DNA of 64,000 nt, taken from Haemophilus influenzae (lineage in GTDB: Bacteria; Pseudomonadota; Gammaproteobacteria; Enterobacterales; Pasteurellaceae). Location of the stretch: positions 868,001-932,000 of the forward strand of contig NZ_LN831035.1 in NCBI RefSeq assembly GCF_001457655.1, in the 5' to 3' direction. A model generated the notes under the pieces. It was not told the DNA's origin and searched no databases. It worked only from the letters and a program-made list of their open reading frames with translations. Shown in pieces: positions 30,909 through 41,170 of the stretch. The position numbers were made by a program, and so were the translations under genes. Each line of letters starts with the position of its first letter. The stretch's first letter is position 1.

Positions 30909-31823
30909 TTATTTGGTTAAAAACAACGCTGCCGCGCCACGCACACCACCAGAATCGCCGTGTTTCGCTTTTTTAATTGGTGGAACTTTTGCTGTCCGCA
31001 TCAAGTGAGGCGGTAATGCTTTTGGTAAAGCCTCATAAAGGTAATCAAAATTAGATAATCCACCGCCGAGTACAATCATATGCGGATCAAATGCCGTAAT
31101 GATATTGCCAATAGAAATCGCCGCCAACTCAACAAAAAGATTCACAAAATCTACCGCACTTTCATTGCCTTGATAGAACAAATCAATAATTTCACGAGCA
31201 GATAATGTTTCGCCTTTCAAATCTCGATAAAGCATTTCAAAACCGCGACCAGACAAATAATTATCCAAACAAGCCTTGTTGCCACAACCACATTGATAAA
31301 TAGGGGCGTTATCCCATCCCAATAATTTCAAGGCATGATAATTTAGTTGTAAATGACCAAGCTCTCCCGCCATTCCCACTTGACCTGAATGAACTTTACC
31401 ATTTAAGACAAAGCCGCCACCAAAACCAGTTCCAAGAATTAAACCAAGTACAGTCGGATATTGCTGATTTTCCGTATCCCACGCTTCAGATAATGCAAAA
31501 CAATTTGCATCATTTTCTGCCCGCACTTCACGGTCTAAACGCACAGACAAATCGCGTAAAATCGGTTTATTATCTGCCACACGAATATTGGTAATTTCGG
31601 CTAATCCAGTTTGTTGATTAACAAAACCAGGTACGCCCAAACCTACGGTGCCCACTTCACCAAACTTTTCATCAGCACGATTCACTAAATCCACAATCGT
31701 GTTAAGCCATTCTTCATAGTCGGTTTTAGGTGTTGGCACCCGTTCAGAATATAATTTTTCTAATTCTTCATTGAATACGGCAAGCTCTATTTTCGTGCCA
31801 CCAATATCTAAACCATAATACAT
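30909..31823 (-). CDS. nagK: N-acetyl-D-glucosamine kinase
   Basis: NagK phosphorylates free N-acetylglucosamine at C6, feeding amino-sugar use and wall recycling. The start at 31823 ([17 protein letters not shown]) matches E. coli NagK over its whole length of about 303 residues. ROK-family motifs: DIGGTK (6-11), the catalytic [14 protein letters not shown] near residue 105, [14 protein letters not shown] near 140, and the zinc site [17 protein letters not shown] near 178. Earlier annotations of such genes as glucokinase are less likely given the near-collinear match to NagK. Confidence 0.92.
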   Translation of the reverse strand: MYYGLDIGGTKIELAVFNEELEKLYSERVPTPKTDYEEWLNTIVDLVNRADEKFGEVGTVGLGVPGFVNQQTGLAEITNIRVADNKPILRDLSVRLDREVRAENDANCFALSEAWDTENQQYPTVLGLILGTGFGGGFVLNGKVHSGQVGMAGELGHLQLNYHALKLLGWDNAPIYQCGCGNKACLDNYLSGRGFEMLYRDLKGETLSAREIIDLFYQGNESAVDFVNLFVELAAISIGNIITAFDPHMIVLGGGLSNFDYLYEALPKALPPHLMRTAKVPPIKKAKHGDSGGVRGAAALFLTK

Positions 31824-32327
31824 AATCTGCTCCTGTATAAAGAAGTGCACTTAAAATTAACCAAAATTTTAACCGCACTTAAATCATTATTTTATGACAA
31901 AGATCGCCTTTTTCTTCAAAAAGATCAAAATAATGCTATTAATTACTCAAAATAGCAAGTCTATACACTTAATCTGGTTCGTTTGAAAAAATTATGAATT
32001 TGCCTGTTGTGAATAATCAAGGTTTTGGAAAAGTGGATGATTATCTGGGGGAATTCACGGTATTACGCGAATAAAACAAGTTTCAAATTAAGTGCTTTAC
32101 TTACTCTGAATGTATGAAATTGAGCGAATATTAATATGGGAATTTTGTCTTTAATTAAACAAACCTTGCAAAATATCAAAGTTTGTTGAAATAATTTTTG
32201 CTTTTCTTTGCAATGAAAGGGGAGGAGAGTAAAATAGCACCAATTATAGAAGTATTTGTAGTCGTAAACTTGTTAAAAGTATTAAATTTTCATCAACTTT
32301 TTCAATGTCAATAGTTGGAGTTTGATT
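31824..32327. other. long intergenic region before focA
   Basis: About 500 bp between the divergent nagK and focA. It has an uptake core at 31872 and a candidate FNR site at 32166-32179. A 26-codon open frame at 31994-32074 (MNLPVVNNQGFGKVDDYLGE...) has no ribosome-binding site and may be a gene remnant. Nothing else stands out. Its length fits a complex anaerobic promoter region. Confidence 0.5.
32166..32179 (+). promoter_or_regulatory. candidate FNR site upstream of focA-pflB
   Basis: TTGCA-AAAT-ATCAA has a perfect right half-site and 3 of 5 in the left, against FNR consensus TTGAT-N4-ATCAA. It lies about 155 bp before focA. Anaerobic activation of pfl by FNR is known in E. coli. Confidence 0.4.
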
Positions 32328-33182
32328 ATGGCATCAGAAAATCAAAAACTATCTTCTGTTGCGCTCACACCTGTTGAAGCAACGGATTATGCAGAAAATA
32401 CAGCAACTTATAAAGCAAATAAACGTCCATTTTTATCGTTTATGTCTGGTATTAGTGCTGGTGCTTGTATTGCCTTAGCCTTTGTATTTTACACGACAAC
32501 ACAAACTGCTAGTGCAGGCGCACCTTGGGGATTAACCAAGTTAGTAGGTGGGTTAGTATTCTCCTTGGGCGTAATTATGGTGGTGATTTTAGGATCTGAA
32601 TTATTCACTTCTTCTACTTTAACTTTAGTCGCCCGTGTAGGCGGTAGAATCACCACGACACAAATGATTCGAAATTGGATCGTAGTATATTTGGGCAACT
32701 TCGTTGGTGGTTTATTTATTGCGGCTGTTATTTGGTTTAGTGGACAAACAATGGCAGCAAATGGTCAATGGGGTTTAACAATTCTTGCAACCGCCCAACA
32801 TAAAATTCATCACACTTGGTTTGAAGCTTTTAACCTAGGTATTTTATGTAACATTATGGTGTGTGTGGCGGTTTGGATGTCTTATTCTGGTAAGACTGTT
32901 ACAGACAAAGCATTTATTATGATTATGCCGATTGGTTTGTTTGTTGCATCAGGATTTGAACACTGTGTGGCTAATATGTTTATGATTCCGATGGGAATTA
33001 TTACCGCACATTTTAGTACACCTGAATTTTGGCAACAAATCGGCGTTGATCCGATGAAATACGCAGATTTAGATTTGTACCATTTCATCGTGAAGAATTT
33101 AATCCCTGTAACGTTGGGAAATATTGTCGGCGGGGCAATTTGTATTGGTGTATTCCAACGTTATTTAACCAAAACGCATTAA
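32328..33182 (+). CDS. focA: formate channel FocA
   Basis: FocA is a pentameric formate/nitrite-family channel moving formate across the inner membrane. The start at 32328 (MASENQKLSSVALTP) follows TTGGAG. Six hydrophobic spans; motif GLFVASGFEHCVANMFMIP near residue 205 contains the conserved histidine gate, and the conserved FVGGLF segment lies near 130. 284 aa, as in E. coli (285). It is 37 bp upstream of pflB, the enzyme whose product it exports. Confidence 0.95.
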   Translation: MASENQKLSSVALTPVEATDYAENTATYKANKRPFLSFMSGISAGACIALAFVFYTTTQTASAGAPWGLTKLVGGLVFSLGVIMVVILGSELFTSSTLTLVARVGGRITTTQMIRNWIVVYLGNFVGGLFIAAVIWFSGQTMAANGQWGLTILATAQHKIHHTWFEAFNLGILCNIMVCVAVWMSYSGKTVTDKAFIMIMPIGLFVASGFEHCVANMFMIPMGIITAHFSTPEFWQQIGVDPMKYADLDLYHFIVKNLIPVTLGNIVGGAICIGVFQRYLTKTH

Positions 33183-33219
33183 AGATTTACTTATTTATTA
33201 ATTAACAAAGGAAATGACT

Positions 33220-35532
33220 ATGTCAGAACTTAATGAAATGCAAAAATTGGCGTGGGCTGGTTTTGCTGGTGGCGATTGGCAAGAAAATGTCAATGTACGT
33301 GACTTTATCCAAAAAAACTATACCCCTTATGAAGGCGATGACTCTTTCTTAGCAGGTCCAACCGAAGCAACAACCAAGCTTTGGGAATCTGTAATGGAAG
33401 GAATTAAAATTGAAAACCGTACTCACGCGCCATTAGATTTTGATGAACATACACCATCTACCATTATCTCTCACGCACCCGGTTACATTAACAAAGATTT
33501 AGAAAAAATCGTTGGTCTTCAAACTGATGAACCTTTAAAACGTGCCATTATGCCATTCGGTGGTATCAAAATGGTGGAAGGTTCTTGTAAAGTTTATGGT
33601 CGTGAACTTGATCCAAAAGTGAAAAAAATCTTCACTGAATACCGTAAAACACATAACCAAGGTGTATTCGATGTTTACACGCCAGATATTTTACGTTGCC
33701 GTAAATCTGGGGTATTAACTGGTCTTCCAGATGCTTATGGTCGTGGTCGTATCATCGGTGACTACCGTCGTGTAGCACTTTATGGTGTAGATTTCTTAAT
33801 GAAAGATAAATATGCACAATTCTCTTCTTTACAAAAAGATTTAGAAGATGGCGTAAATCTTGAAGCAACAATTCGTTTACGTGAAGAAATCGCAGAACAA
33901 CACCGTGCATTAGGTCAATTAAAACAAATGGCAGCAAGCTATGGTTATGATATTTCTAACCCAGCAACTAATGCTCAAGAAGCCATTCAATGGATGTACT
34001 TTGCTTATCTTGCTGCAATAAAATCACAAAATGGTGCTGCAATGTCATTCGGTCGTACCGCAACCTTTATTGACGTGTACATTGAGCGTGATTTAAAAGC
34101 AGGAAAAATTACTGAAACTGAAGCGCAAGAATTAGTTGACCACTTAGTTATGAAACTTCGTATGGTTCGTTTCTTACGTACACCTGAATACGATCAATTA
34201 TTCTCAGGCGACCCAATGTGGGCAACTGAAACCATCGCAGGTATGGGTTTAGATGGTCGTACATTAGTAACCAAAAATACATTCCGTATTTTACACACCC
34301 TTTACAACATGGGTACTTCCCCAGAGCCAAACTTAACCATTCTTTGGTCTGAACAATTACCTGAAAACTTCAAACGTTTCTGTGCAAAAGTATCGATTGA
34401 TACCTCATCAGTTCAATACGAAAACGATGATTTAATGCGTCCAGACTTCAACAATGATGACTACGCAATCGCATGTTGTGTATCACCAATGATTGTGGGT
34501 AAACAAATGCAATTCTTCGGTGCACGTGCAAACTTAGCGAAAACATTGTTATACGCAATCAACGGCGGTATTGATGAAAAATTAGGTATGCAAGTAGGCC
34601 CGAAAACTGCACCAATTACTGATGAAGTATTAGATTTCGATACAGTAATGACTCGTATGGATAGCTTTATGGATTGGTTGGCTAAACAATATGTGACTGC
34701 CTTAAACGTAATCCACTATATGCACGATAAATATTCATACGAAGCCGCATTAATGGCATTACATGATCGTGATGTATACCGTACCATGGCTTGTGGTATC
34801 GCAGGTCTTTCTGTTGCGGCTGACTCACTTTCAGCAATCAAATATGCAAAAGTTAAACCAGTTCGTGGCGACATCAAAGATAAAGATGGCAATGTTGTTG
34901 CAACTAACGTAGCAATCGACTTTGAAATTGAAGGTGAATATCCACAATATGGTAATAACGATAACCGTGTTGATGACATCGCTTGTGACTTAGTTGAACG
35001 TTTCATGAAGAAAATTCAAAAACTTAAAACTTACCGCAATGCAGTGCCTACACAATCTGTATTAACCATTACTTCTAACGTAGTTTATGGTAAGAAAACG
35101 GGCAACACCCCAGATGGCCGTCGTGCTGGTGCACCATTCGGACCAGGTGCGAACCCAATGCACGGACGTGACCAAAAAGGTGCGGTAGCATCATTAACTT
35201 CTGTAGCTAAACTTCCATTTGCTTACGCGAAAGATGGTATTTCTTATACCTTCTCAATCGTACCAAATGCGTTAGGTAAAGATGCCGAAGCACAACGTCG
35301 CAACCTTGCTGGCTTAATGGATGGTTACTTCCACCACGAAGCAACGGTTGAAGGTGGCCAACACTTAAATGTGAACGTGTTAAACCGTGAAATGTTGTTA
35401 GATGCAATGGAAAATCCGGATAAATATCCACAATTGACTATCCGTGTATCTGGTTACGCAGTACGTTTTAACTCTTTAACTAAAGAGCAACAACAAGACG
35501 TAATTACTAGAACTTTCACAGAGTCAATGTAA
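33220..35532 (+). CDS. pflB: pyruvate formate-lyase
   Basis: PflB splits pyruvate with CoA into acetyl-CoA and formate by a glycyl radical, the main anaerobic pyruvate route. The active-site cysteine pair is in IACCVSPM (about residues 419-420), and the radical glycine is in RVSGYAVRF at residue 745, 26 residues from the end. I start at ATG 33220 (MSELNEMQK), placed well after AAAGGA. At 770 aa it is ten residues longer than E. coli PflB, owing to an insertion ([12 protein letters not shown] region, about residue 550-565). Very codon-biased, as for a highly expressed gene. A perfect terminator follows. Confidence 0.98.
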   Translation: MSELNEMQKLAWAGFAGGDWQENVNVRDFIQKNYTPYEGDDSFLAGPTEATTKLWESVMEGIKIENRTHAPLDFDEHTPSTIISHAPGYINKDLEKIVGLQTDEPLKRAIMPFGGIKMVEGSCKVYGRELDPKVKKIFTEYRKTHNQGVFDVYTPDILRCRKSGVLTGLPDAYGRGRIIGDYRRVALYGVDFLMKDKYAQFSSLQKDLEDGVNLEATIRLREEIAEQHRALGQLKQMAASYGYDISNPATNAQEAIQWMYFAYLAAIKSQNGAAMSFGRTATFIDVYIERDLKAGKITETEAQELVDHLVMKLRMVRFLRTPEYDQLFSGDPMWATETIAGMGLDGRTLVTKNTFRILHTLYNMGTSPEPNLTILWSEQLPENFKRFCAKVSIDTSSVQYENDDLMRPDFNNDDYAIACCVSPMIVGKQMQFFGARANLAKTLLYAINGGIDEKLGMQVGPKTAPITDEVLDFDTVMTRMDSFMDWLAKQYVTALNVIHYMHDKYSYEAALMALHDRDVYRTMACGIAGLSVAADSLSAIKYAKVKPVRGDIKDKDGNVVATNVAIDFEIEGEYPQYGNNDNRVDDIACDLVERFMKKIQKLKTYRNAVPTQSVLTITSNVVYGKKTGNTPDGRRAGAPFGPGANPMHGRDQKGAVASLTSVAKLPFAYAKDGISYTFSIVPNALGKDAEAQRRNLAGLMDGYFHHEATVEGGQHLNVNVLNREMLLDAMENPDKYPQLTIRVSGYAVRFNSLTKEQQQDVITRTFTESM

Positions 35533-35570
35533 AAACATTTTTATTTTTGACCGCACTTTGGTGGGAACAT

Positions 35571-35602
35571 AATGAGCCTGATTTAAATCAGGCTCATTTT
35601 TT
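35571..35602 (+). terminator. pflB terminator
   Basis: A perfect 28-bp palindrome (AATGAGCCTGATTT at 35571-35584 and its complement 35585-35598) followed by further T. It separates pflB from pflA, so pflA may need its own promoter or read-through. Confidence 0.85.
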
Positions 35603-35656
35603 ATAGACTAAATATTTGGTAAAATTTAGCTATATCTAATTTTAGGAAATTTATGT

Positions 35657-36397
35657 ATGTCAGTTCTTGGACGAATTCACTCTTTTGAATCCTGTGGCAC
35701 TGTAGATGGGCCAGGTATTCGTTTTATTTTATTTATGCAAGGCTGCTTGATGCGCTGCAAATATTGCCACAATCGTGATACTTGGGATCTTGAAGGGGGG
35801 AAAGAAATCAGTGTCGAAGATTTAATGAAAGAAGTCGTGACTTATCGCCATTTTATGAATGCTACTGGCGGTGGTGTTACGGCATCTGGTGGCGAGGCTG
35901 TGTTACAAGCAGAGTTTGTACGCGATTGGTTCCGAGCTTGTAAAGCGGAAGGGATTAATACTTGCTTGGATACAAATGGTTTTGTACGTCATTATAATCA
36001 TATTATTGATGAATTATTAGATGTAACAGATCTTGTTTTACTCGATTTAAAAGAGCTTAATGATCAAGTTCATCAAAATCTTATTGGGGTACCCAATAAA
36101 CGTACCCTTGAATTTGCAAAATATTTGCAAAAACGTAATCAACATACCTGGATTCGTTATGTTGTGGTTCCTGGTTATACTGATAGCGATCACGATGTGC
36201 ATTTATTAGGTCAGTTTATTGAAGGTATGACCAATATTGAAAAAGTTGAGCTTCTTCCTTATCATCGATTAGGTGCACATAAATGGAAAACCCTTGGGTT
36301 AGATTATGAGCTTGAAGATGTATTACCGCCAACTAAAGAATCCTTAGAGCATATTAAAACAATCCTAGAAGGTTATGGGCACACTGTAAAATTCTAG
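35657..36397 (+). CDS. pflA: pyruvate formate-lyase activating enzyme
   Basis: PflA is the radical-SAM enzyme that sets the glycyl radical on PflB, with electrons from flavodoxin. The CX3CX2C cluster site is GCLMRCKYC (about residues 30-38), followed by the GG SAM motif region [14 protein letters not shown]. 246 aa, as in E. coli. The gap from pflB contains a terminator. Confidence 0.97.
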   Translation: MSVLGRIHSFESCGTVDGPGIRFILFMQGCLMRCKYCHNRDTWDLEGGKEISVEDLMKEVVTYRHFMNATGGGVTASGGEAVLQAEFVRDWFRACKAEGINTCLDTNGFVRHYNHIIDELLDVTDLVLLDLKELNDQVHQNLIGVPNKRTLEFAKYLQKRNQHTWIRYVVVPGYTDSDHDVHLLGQFIEGMTNIEKVELLPYHRLGAHKWKTLGLDYELEDVLPPTKESLEHIKTILEGYGHTVKF

Positions 36398-36428
36398 AAT
36401 AAATGTCAGCTAACATAAGGAGTAAATA

Positions 36429-36911
36429 ATGAAAAAAATTATTTTAACATTATCACTTGGGTTACTTACTGCCTGTTCTGCTCAAATCCAAAAGGCTAAA
36501 CAAAATGATGTGAAGCTGGCACCGCCGACTGATGTACGAAGCGGATATATACGTTTGGTAAAGAATGTGAATTATTACATCGATAGTGAATCGATCTGGG
36601 TGGATAACCAAGAGCCACAAATTGTACATTTTGATGCAGTGGTGAATTTAGATAAGGGATTGTATGTTTATCCTGAGCCTAAACGTTATGCACGTTCTGT
36701 TCGTCAGTATAAGATCTTGAATTGTGCAAATTATCATTTAACTCAAGTACGAACTGATTTCTATGATGAATTTTGGGGACAGGGTTTGCGGGCAGCACCT
36801 AAAAAGCAAAAGAAACATACGTTAAGTTTAACACCTGATACAACGCTTTATAATGCTGCTCAGATTATTTGTGCGAATTATGGTGAAGCATTTTCAGTTG
36901 ATAAAAAATAA
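36429..36911 (+). CDS. hpe: surface adhesin protein E (binds vitronectin, laminin, plasminogen)
   Basis: Protein E is a small outer-membrane lipoprotein of H. influenzae that helps it attach to epithelium and resist serum. The 160-aa product starts MKKIILTLSLGLLTAC, with the lipobox LTAC and lipidation at C16. It then has the ligand-binding region reported around residues 41-68 (RLVKNVNYYIDSESIW and what follows) and two cysteines, C99 and C148, able to form a disulfide. I recognise the sequence as near identical to protein E. It stands alone, 31 bp after pflA, convergent with bamD. Confidence 0.93.
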   Translation: MKKIILTLSLGLLTACSAQIQKAKQNDVKLAPPTDVRSGYIRLVKNVNYYIDSESIWVDNQEPQIVHFDAVVNLDKGLYVYPEPKRYARSVRQYKILNCANYHLTQVRTDFYDEFWGQGLRAAPKKQKKHTLSLTPDTTLYNAAQIICANYGEAFSVDKK

Positions 36912-36916
36912 AAAAA

Positions 36917-36962
36917 TCTGCACCTTAATTAGTTTAAATTTTATTCAACTTTTAGGTGCAGA
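36917..36962. terminator. possible terminator between protein E and bamD
   Basis: TCTGCACCT (36917-36925) and AGGTGCAGA (36954-36962) pair perfectly around a long A+T-rich loop of 28 nt. It is placed between convergent genes, but the loop is long and T runs are weak. Confidence 0.45.
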
Positions 36963-36989
36963 GAGTATTCGATTTTTCTGCAGTTATTG

Positions 36990-37778
36990 CTATTTTACTG
37001 CTGGCACTTTTAAGTCTGGCTCGTTTGGTTTTTCAATTGGTGCAAAAGTTTTATCTTTATTCGCATCAATAATTTTTTGAGTATCATTTGCTAATGCGGT
37101 TAAACCCATTTTTTCATAAGCTTCCTGCATCAGAAATAATCCTTCATAAGTTGCTTTAGTATCAGGATATTGTTTTAACATTCCTACCACACGATTTGCA
37201 ACTGCTACCCACGCTTTACGTTTTGCATAGAATTTTGCAATCTCTAATTCGTGACGAGCCAGTGCATCTTTAATATAAGCCATACGCGCTAAAGCATCTT
37301 GAGCATAAGGGCTATTAGGGAATACACGAACTAAGTTTTGGAAATTAGAAAAAGCGGTACGCATAGAGGTTGTTTCACGTGTAGCACGGTCAATTCCAAA
37401 AAAATCTTGAATGAAATTATCGCCTGTTGCTGCATTAGTTAAGCCAGCCATATATACCGCATAGGCTTGATTTGGGCTTTGTGGAAATTGATGTAAAAAG
37501 CTATCTACCATCAATAATACTTGCGTATAATCTTGAGTTTTATAATTTGCATAAATTAAATCTAACATTGCTTGTTCTTGATAAACGCTACCTGGAAAAC
37601 GCTCAGTCGTCGCTTTTAAATAGCGAATGGCTTCAGAGTAACTACCTTCTTGTAATGATGTTGTACCTTTTGTGTATAATTCATTTACCGATGCTTGTTC
37701 AACATCTTTTGAACCACTTGAACATCCAATAACCAATGCTGCCACGGCAAGCAATGCCAAAGATTTTATTTTACGCAT
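36990..37778 (-). CDS. bamD: outer-membrane assembly lipoprotein BamD (ComL)
   Basis: BamD is the essential lipoprotein partner of BamA in beta-barrel insertion. The start at 37778 (MRKIKSLALLAVAALVIGC) follows AAGGAAAAAA, and the lipobox VIGC puts the lipidated cysteine at residue 19. Five TPR-like helical repeats cover most of the remaining 262 residues (NELYTKGTTSLQEGSYSEAIRYLKATT onward, here abbreviated). The longer frame beginning at 37808 places ten charged residues before the signal and is unlikely. Divergent from rluD. Confidence 0.95.
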   Translation of the reverse strand: MRKIKSLALLAVAALVIGCSSGSKDVEQASVNELYTKGTTSLQEGSYSEAIRYLKATTERFPGSVYQEQAMLDLIYANYKTQDYTQVLLMVDSFLHQFPQSPNQAYAVYMAGLTNAATGDNFIQDFFGIDRATRETTSMRTAFSNFQNLVRVFPNSPYAQDALARMAYIKDALARHELEIAKFYAKRKAWVAVANRVVGMLKQYPDTKATYEGLFLMQEAYEKMGLTALANDTQKIIDANKDKTFAPIEKPNEPDLKVPAVK

Positions 37779-37885
37779 TGTTTTTTCCTTAATTTTTACG
37801 AAAACCAATAAATAAGATACAATTGTCCGCTATTGTATAGAACATTAATCAATAAGCCAACTTTTAAAATTTTTGAGAGCTATTT

Positions 37886-38860
37886 ATGCCACAAATTACC
37901 CTTTCGGCTGAAGTGCAGCCAGAACAAATGGGACAACGTTTAGACCAAACACTTGCAGAGTTGTTCCCTGAATATTCTCGTTCCCGATTAAAAACATGGA
38001 TTGAAGCCGATCTCGTAAAACTTAACGACCGCATTACTAATATTCCGCGTGAGAAAGTGTTTGGAGGAGAGAGAATAGAGATTATTGTTGAAGTGGAAGA
38101 TGAAACACGTTTTGAAGCAGAAAATATTCCATTGAATATTGTGTATGAAGATGATGATATTATTGTGATTAACAAACCAAAAGATCTTGTGGTACACCCC
38201 GGTGCTGGCAATCCAAATGGAACTGTACTCAATGCGTTACTCTATCATTATCCACCGATATCAGAAGTACCGAGAGCAGGAATTGTGCATCGATTAGATA
38301 AAGATACAACAGGTCTAATGGTTGTTGCTAAAACCATTCCAGCACAAACTAAGTTAGTGCGAGACTTACAAAAACGCAAAATTACGCGCGAATATGAAGC
38401 AGTCGCTTCAGGCATTATGACTAAAGGCGGCACAGTAGATCAACCTATGGCTCGTCATGCAACCAAACGTACTTTAATGGCTGTTCATCCAATGGGAAAA
38501 CCAGCTGTTACTCATTATCGTATTATGGAAAATTACCGTAACTACACCCGTTTACGTTTACGTTTAGAAACGGGGCGCACGCATCAAATCCGCGTTCATA
38601 TGGCACATATTGCCCATCCATTGCTAGGCGATCAAACCTATGGCGGACGCCCTCGTCCACCCAAAAATGCGAGTGAAGACTTTATGGAAGTATTGCGTAA
38701 TTTCAAACGCCAAGCTTTACATGCGGTCATGTTACGCTTAGCTCATCCAATCACAGGGGAAATTATGGAATGGTATGCACCATTACCAGATGACTTTGTT
38801 GAATTGCTTAATGCACTCAAAGCCGACTATCTCAAACATCAAGATGAGTTAGATTATTAA
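37886..38860 (+). CDS. rluD: 23S rRNA pseudouridine synthase RluD
   Basis: RluD makes pseudouridines 1911, 1915 and 1917 in helix 69 of 23S rRNA. It has an N-terminal S4 RNA-binding domain (about residues 18-75, SRSRLKTWIEADLVKLND). The catalytic aspartate is D138 in HRLDKDTTGL, and RLETGRTHQIRVHMA follows. 324 aa. Divergent from bamD, as in E. coli, and one base upstream of pgeF. Confidence 0.96.
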   Translation: MPQITLSAEVQPEQMGQRLDQTLAELFPEYSRSRLKTWIEADLVKLNDRITNIPREKVFGGERIEIIVEVEDETRFEAENIPLNIVYEDDDIIVINKPKDLVVHPGAGNPNGTVLNALLYHYPPISEVPRAGIVHRLDKDTTGLMVVAKTIPAQTKLVRDLQKRKITREYEAVASGIMTKGGTVDQPMARHATKRTLMAVHPMGKPAVTHYRIMENYRNYTRLRLRLETGRTHQIRVHMAHIAHPLLGDQTYGGRPRPPKNASEDFMEVLRNFKRQALHAVMLRLAHPITGEIMEWYAPLPDDFVELLNALKADYLKHQDELDY

Positions 38861-38861
38861 T

Positions 38862-39596
38862 ATGCAAGCAATTAACCCAAATTGGAATGTTCCAAAGAAT
38901 ATTCATGCCTTTACCACTACTCGTGAAGGGGGCGTGAGCTTAGCGCCTTATTTGAGTTTCAACTTAGGCGATCATGTCGGTGATGATAAAAGTGCGGTAA
39001 AAACTAACCGCACTTTATTAGTCGAAAAATTTGGCTTGCCACAAAAACCTATATTTTTAACGCAAACACACAGCACTCGAGTACTTCAATTACCTTATTC
39101 AGGACAAAATCTTGAAGCGGATGCAGTTTATACAAATGTTCCCAATCAAGTTTGCGTTGTTATGACTGCAGACTGTTTGCCAGTTCTATTCACTACAACA
39201 TCTGGCAATGAAGTGGCTGCAACACATGCTGGCTGGCGTGGTTTATGCGATGGCGTACTAGAAGAAACAGTGAAATATTTTCAAGCTAAACCTGAAGATA
39301 TTATTGCGTGGTTTGGCCCTGCAATAGGTCCAAAGGCCTTTCAAGTTGGGATTGATGTTGTAGAAAAGTTTGTTGCAGTAGATGAAAAAGCCAAACTCGC
39401 CTTTCAACCTGATGCAATCGAAGAAGGTAAATACTTGAGTAATCTTTATCAAATTGCAACTCAGCGATTAAACAATCTAGGTATTACGCAAATTTATGGT
39501 GGAAATCACTGTACATTCAACGAAAAAGAAAAGTTCTTTTCTTATCGCAGGGACAATCAAACGGGACGAATGGCGAGTGTCATTTGGTTTGAATAA
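38862..39596 (+). CDS. pgeF: YfiH-family laccase-domain enzyme (PgeF)
   Basis: Members act on purine nucleosides or correct mis-incorporated L-serine in peptidoglycan precursors (PgeF in E. coli). The 244-aa protein has FTTREGGVSLAPYLSFNLGDHVGDD, the metal ligands in MTADCLPVLF and AATHAGWRGLCDGVLEE, and the C-terminal FFSYRRDNQTGRMASVIW. Coupled to rluD by a 1-bp gap, as in E. coli. An inverted pair of uptake cores (38990, 39007) lies inside the coding sequence. Confidence 0.92.
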   Translation: MQAINPNWNVPKNIHAFTTTREGGVSLAPYLSFNLGDHVGDDKSAVKTNRTLLVEKFGLPQKPIFLTQTHSTRVLQLPYSGQNLEADAVYTNVPNQVCVVMTADCLPVLFTTTSGNEVAATHAGWRGLCDGVLEETVKYFQAKPEDIIAWFGPAIGPKAFQVGIDVVEKFVAVDEKAKLAFQPDAIEEGKYLSNLYQIATQRLNNLGITQIYGGNHCTFNEKEKFFSYRRDNQTGRMASVIWFE

Positions 39597-39603
39597 ATAG
39601 TTT

Positions 39604-39626
39604 AAAAGCGCATTTTACGCGCTTTT
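39604..39626. terminator. terminator between pgeF and mnmA
   Basis: AAAAGCGC (39604-39611) and GCGCTTTT (39619-39626) with a 7-nt loop, between convergent genes. Confidence 0.75.
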
Positions 39627-39639
39627 AGTCATCTTTGTT

Positions 39640-40791
39640 TTATATTCTTTCTGCGATAATACCGCCACCCAAACAAACTTCGCCAAGGTAAAATACGGCA
39701 GATTGCCCTGGGGTTACTGCTGATTGAGGTTCATCAAAAATCACTCGAATAGTTTCATCATCAATTGGTTCAATCACACAAGGAATATCTTGTTGGCGAT
39801 AACGTGTTTTCACCGTGCAACGTAATGACTCTCGAATTGGTTCGCGATCAACCCAATGTAATTGGCTAGCAATCAATCCTTTTGAAAATAAACGAGGATG
39901 ATCGTGACCTTGCGCGACAATAAGTTCATTATTTTCTACATCTTTATCTACTACATACCAAGCTTCATCTCCCGCATTTTTTAGACCACCAATGCCCAAT
40001 CCTTTGCGTTGTCCCAATGTGTGATACATTAATCCATCATGACGACCAATAATTTCATCATCTACAGTGCGAATATTACCTGGTTGAGCTGGTAAATAGC
40101 GTGCTAAGAAATCCTTAAATTTACGCTCACCAATAAAACAAATACCGGTAGAATCTTTTTTCTTCGCCGTAATTAAGCCAAGATCTTCAGCAATAGCGCG
40201 AACAATGGGCTTCTCGATTTCACCAACGGGGAATAAACTTTGCCCCACTTGTTTATGGCTTAAAGTATAAAGAAAATAACTTTGATCTTTATTGGCATCT
40301 AAACCACGTAATAGTTTTGCATTTTCATTATCTCCCGCTCTACGTACATAATGCCCTGTTGCAATATAATCTGCACCGAGATCTTCAGCTGCATATTCTA
40401 AAAATGCTTTAAATTTAATTTCTTTATTACATAGAATATCTGGGTTCGGCGTGCGTCCTGCTTTATATTCAGTTAAAAAATGCTCAAAGACATTATCCCA
40501 ATATTCTGCCGCAAAATTAATTTTATGTAGTTTGATCCCTAATTTATCGCATACTGCTTGAGCATCTGCAAGATCAGCTGCGGCAGTACAATAATCAGTA
40601 TCGTCATCTTCTTCCCAGTTTTTCATAAACAGGCCTTCCACTTGATAGCCTTGCTGTTGAAGAATAAAAGCTGACACAGAAGAATCCACGCCACCAGACA
40701 TACCACAAATCACTTTTTTTGTCGCATTTCTCGCAAGCTGTTCTTGCGTCAGTTGAGGAAAGTGTTGATTATAAGTATTTGAAATTAACAT
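39640..40791 (-). CDS. mnmA: tRNA-specific 2-thiouridylase
   Basis: MnmA puts sulfur on U34 of Lys, Glu and Gln tRNAs with sulfur from the Tus relay. The start at 40791 ([14 protein letters not shown]) follows GGGAG and gives 383 aa; the open frame goes 30 codons further without homology. PP-loop [13 protein letters not shown] near residue 32. Catalytic cysteines in [12 protein letters not shown] and [12 protein letters not shown]. It lies downstream of nqrM-apbE, 116 bp from nqrM. Confidence 0.95.
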   Translation of the reverse strand: MLISNTYNQHFPQLTQEQLARNATKKVICGMSGGVDSSVSAFILQQQGYQVEGLFMKNWEEDDDTDYCTAAADLADAQAVCDKLGIKLHKINFAAEYWDNVFEHFLTEYKAGRTPNPDILCNKEIKFKAFLEYAAEDLGADYIATGHYVRRAGDNENAKLLRGLDANKDQSYFLYTLSHKQVGQSLFPVGEIEKPIVRAIAEDLGLITAKKKDSTGICFIGERKFKDFLARYLPAQPGNIRTVDDEIIGRHDGLMYHTLGQRKGLGIGGLKNAGDEAWYVVDKDVENNELIVAQGHDHPRLFSKGLIASQLHWVDREPIRESLRCTVKTRYRQQDIPCVIEPIDDETIRVIFDEPQSAVTPGQSAVFYLGEVCLGGGIIAERI

Positions 40792-40907
40792 AGTTCTCCC
40801 GTAACTTCGGTTAAGGCGAAGCACATTGGTCATTGAATTAGAAAACGGCAAAATAATTTTGCCGTTAATTTTATTTTGCACATAAAGTGCGGTCAGTTTT
40901 GAGCAAG

Positions 40908-41168
40908 TTATTTCACTTCATAAAATTGCGAGTTATCATCTTTTTTCGCAAATTTTTGCTCATATTCAGCTTTTGCTTGTTCATCGCCTGCATCTAATTT
41001 TGATTGAAGCGTGTCGCAAGGTTTATCACAATCACAAGCTTTGTCAATACCAAGGCTAGATAAACCACCGCAGCTGCCTTTTAAACTTTGTTTTTTGATA
41101 ATAAAGCCGATAGACATCAACAATATAATTGCGACGAAAGCGATTAAAGTAAAAAATAAAGTTTGCAT
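40908..41168 (-). CDS. nqrM: Na+-NQR maturation protein NqrM
   Basis: NqrM is needed to assemble the sodium-pumping NADH:quinone reductase; it is thought to help place the iron held by four cysteines of NqrD/E. The 86-aa protein has one N-terminal membrane helix ([18 protein letters not shown]) and then the conserved cysteines in [21 protein letters not shown]. It lies 2 bp after apbE, directly behind the nqr operon. This context supports the call. Confidence 0.9.
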   Translation of the reverse strand: MQTLFFTLIAFVAIILLMSIGFIIKKQSLKGSCGGLSSLGIDKACDCDKPCDTLQSKLDAGDEQAKAEYEQKFAKKDDNSQFYEVK

Positions 41169-41170
41169 AA

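Noticed and set aside
31994-32074. 26-codon open frame before focA as a gene
   Set aside because: No Shine-Dalgarno, no recognisable family; listed only as a possible remnant.
35571-35602. Operator reading of the perfect palindrome after pflB
   Set aside because: The position just after a stop codon and the T tail fit a terminator better.
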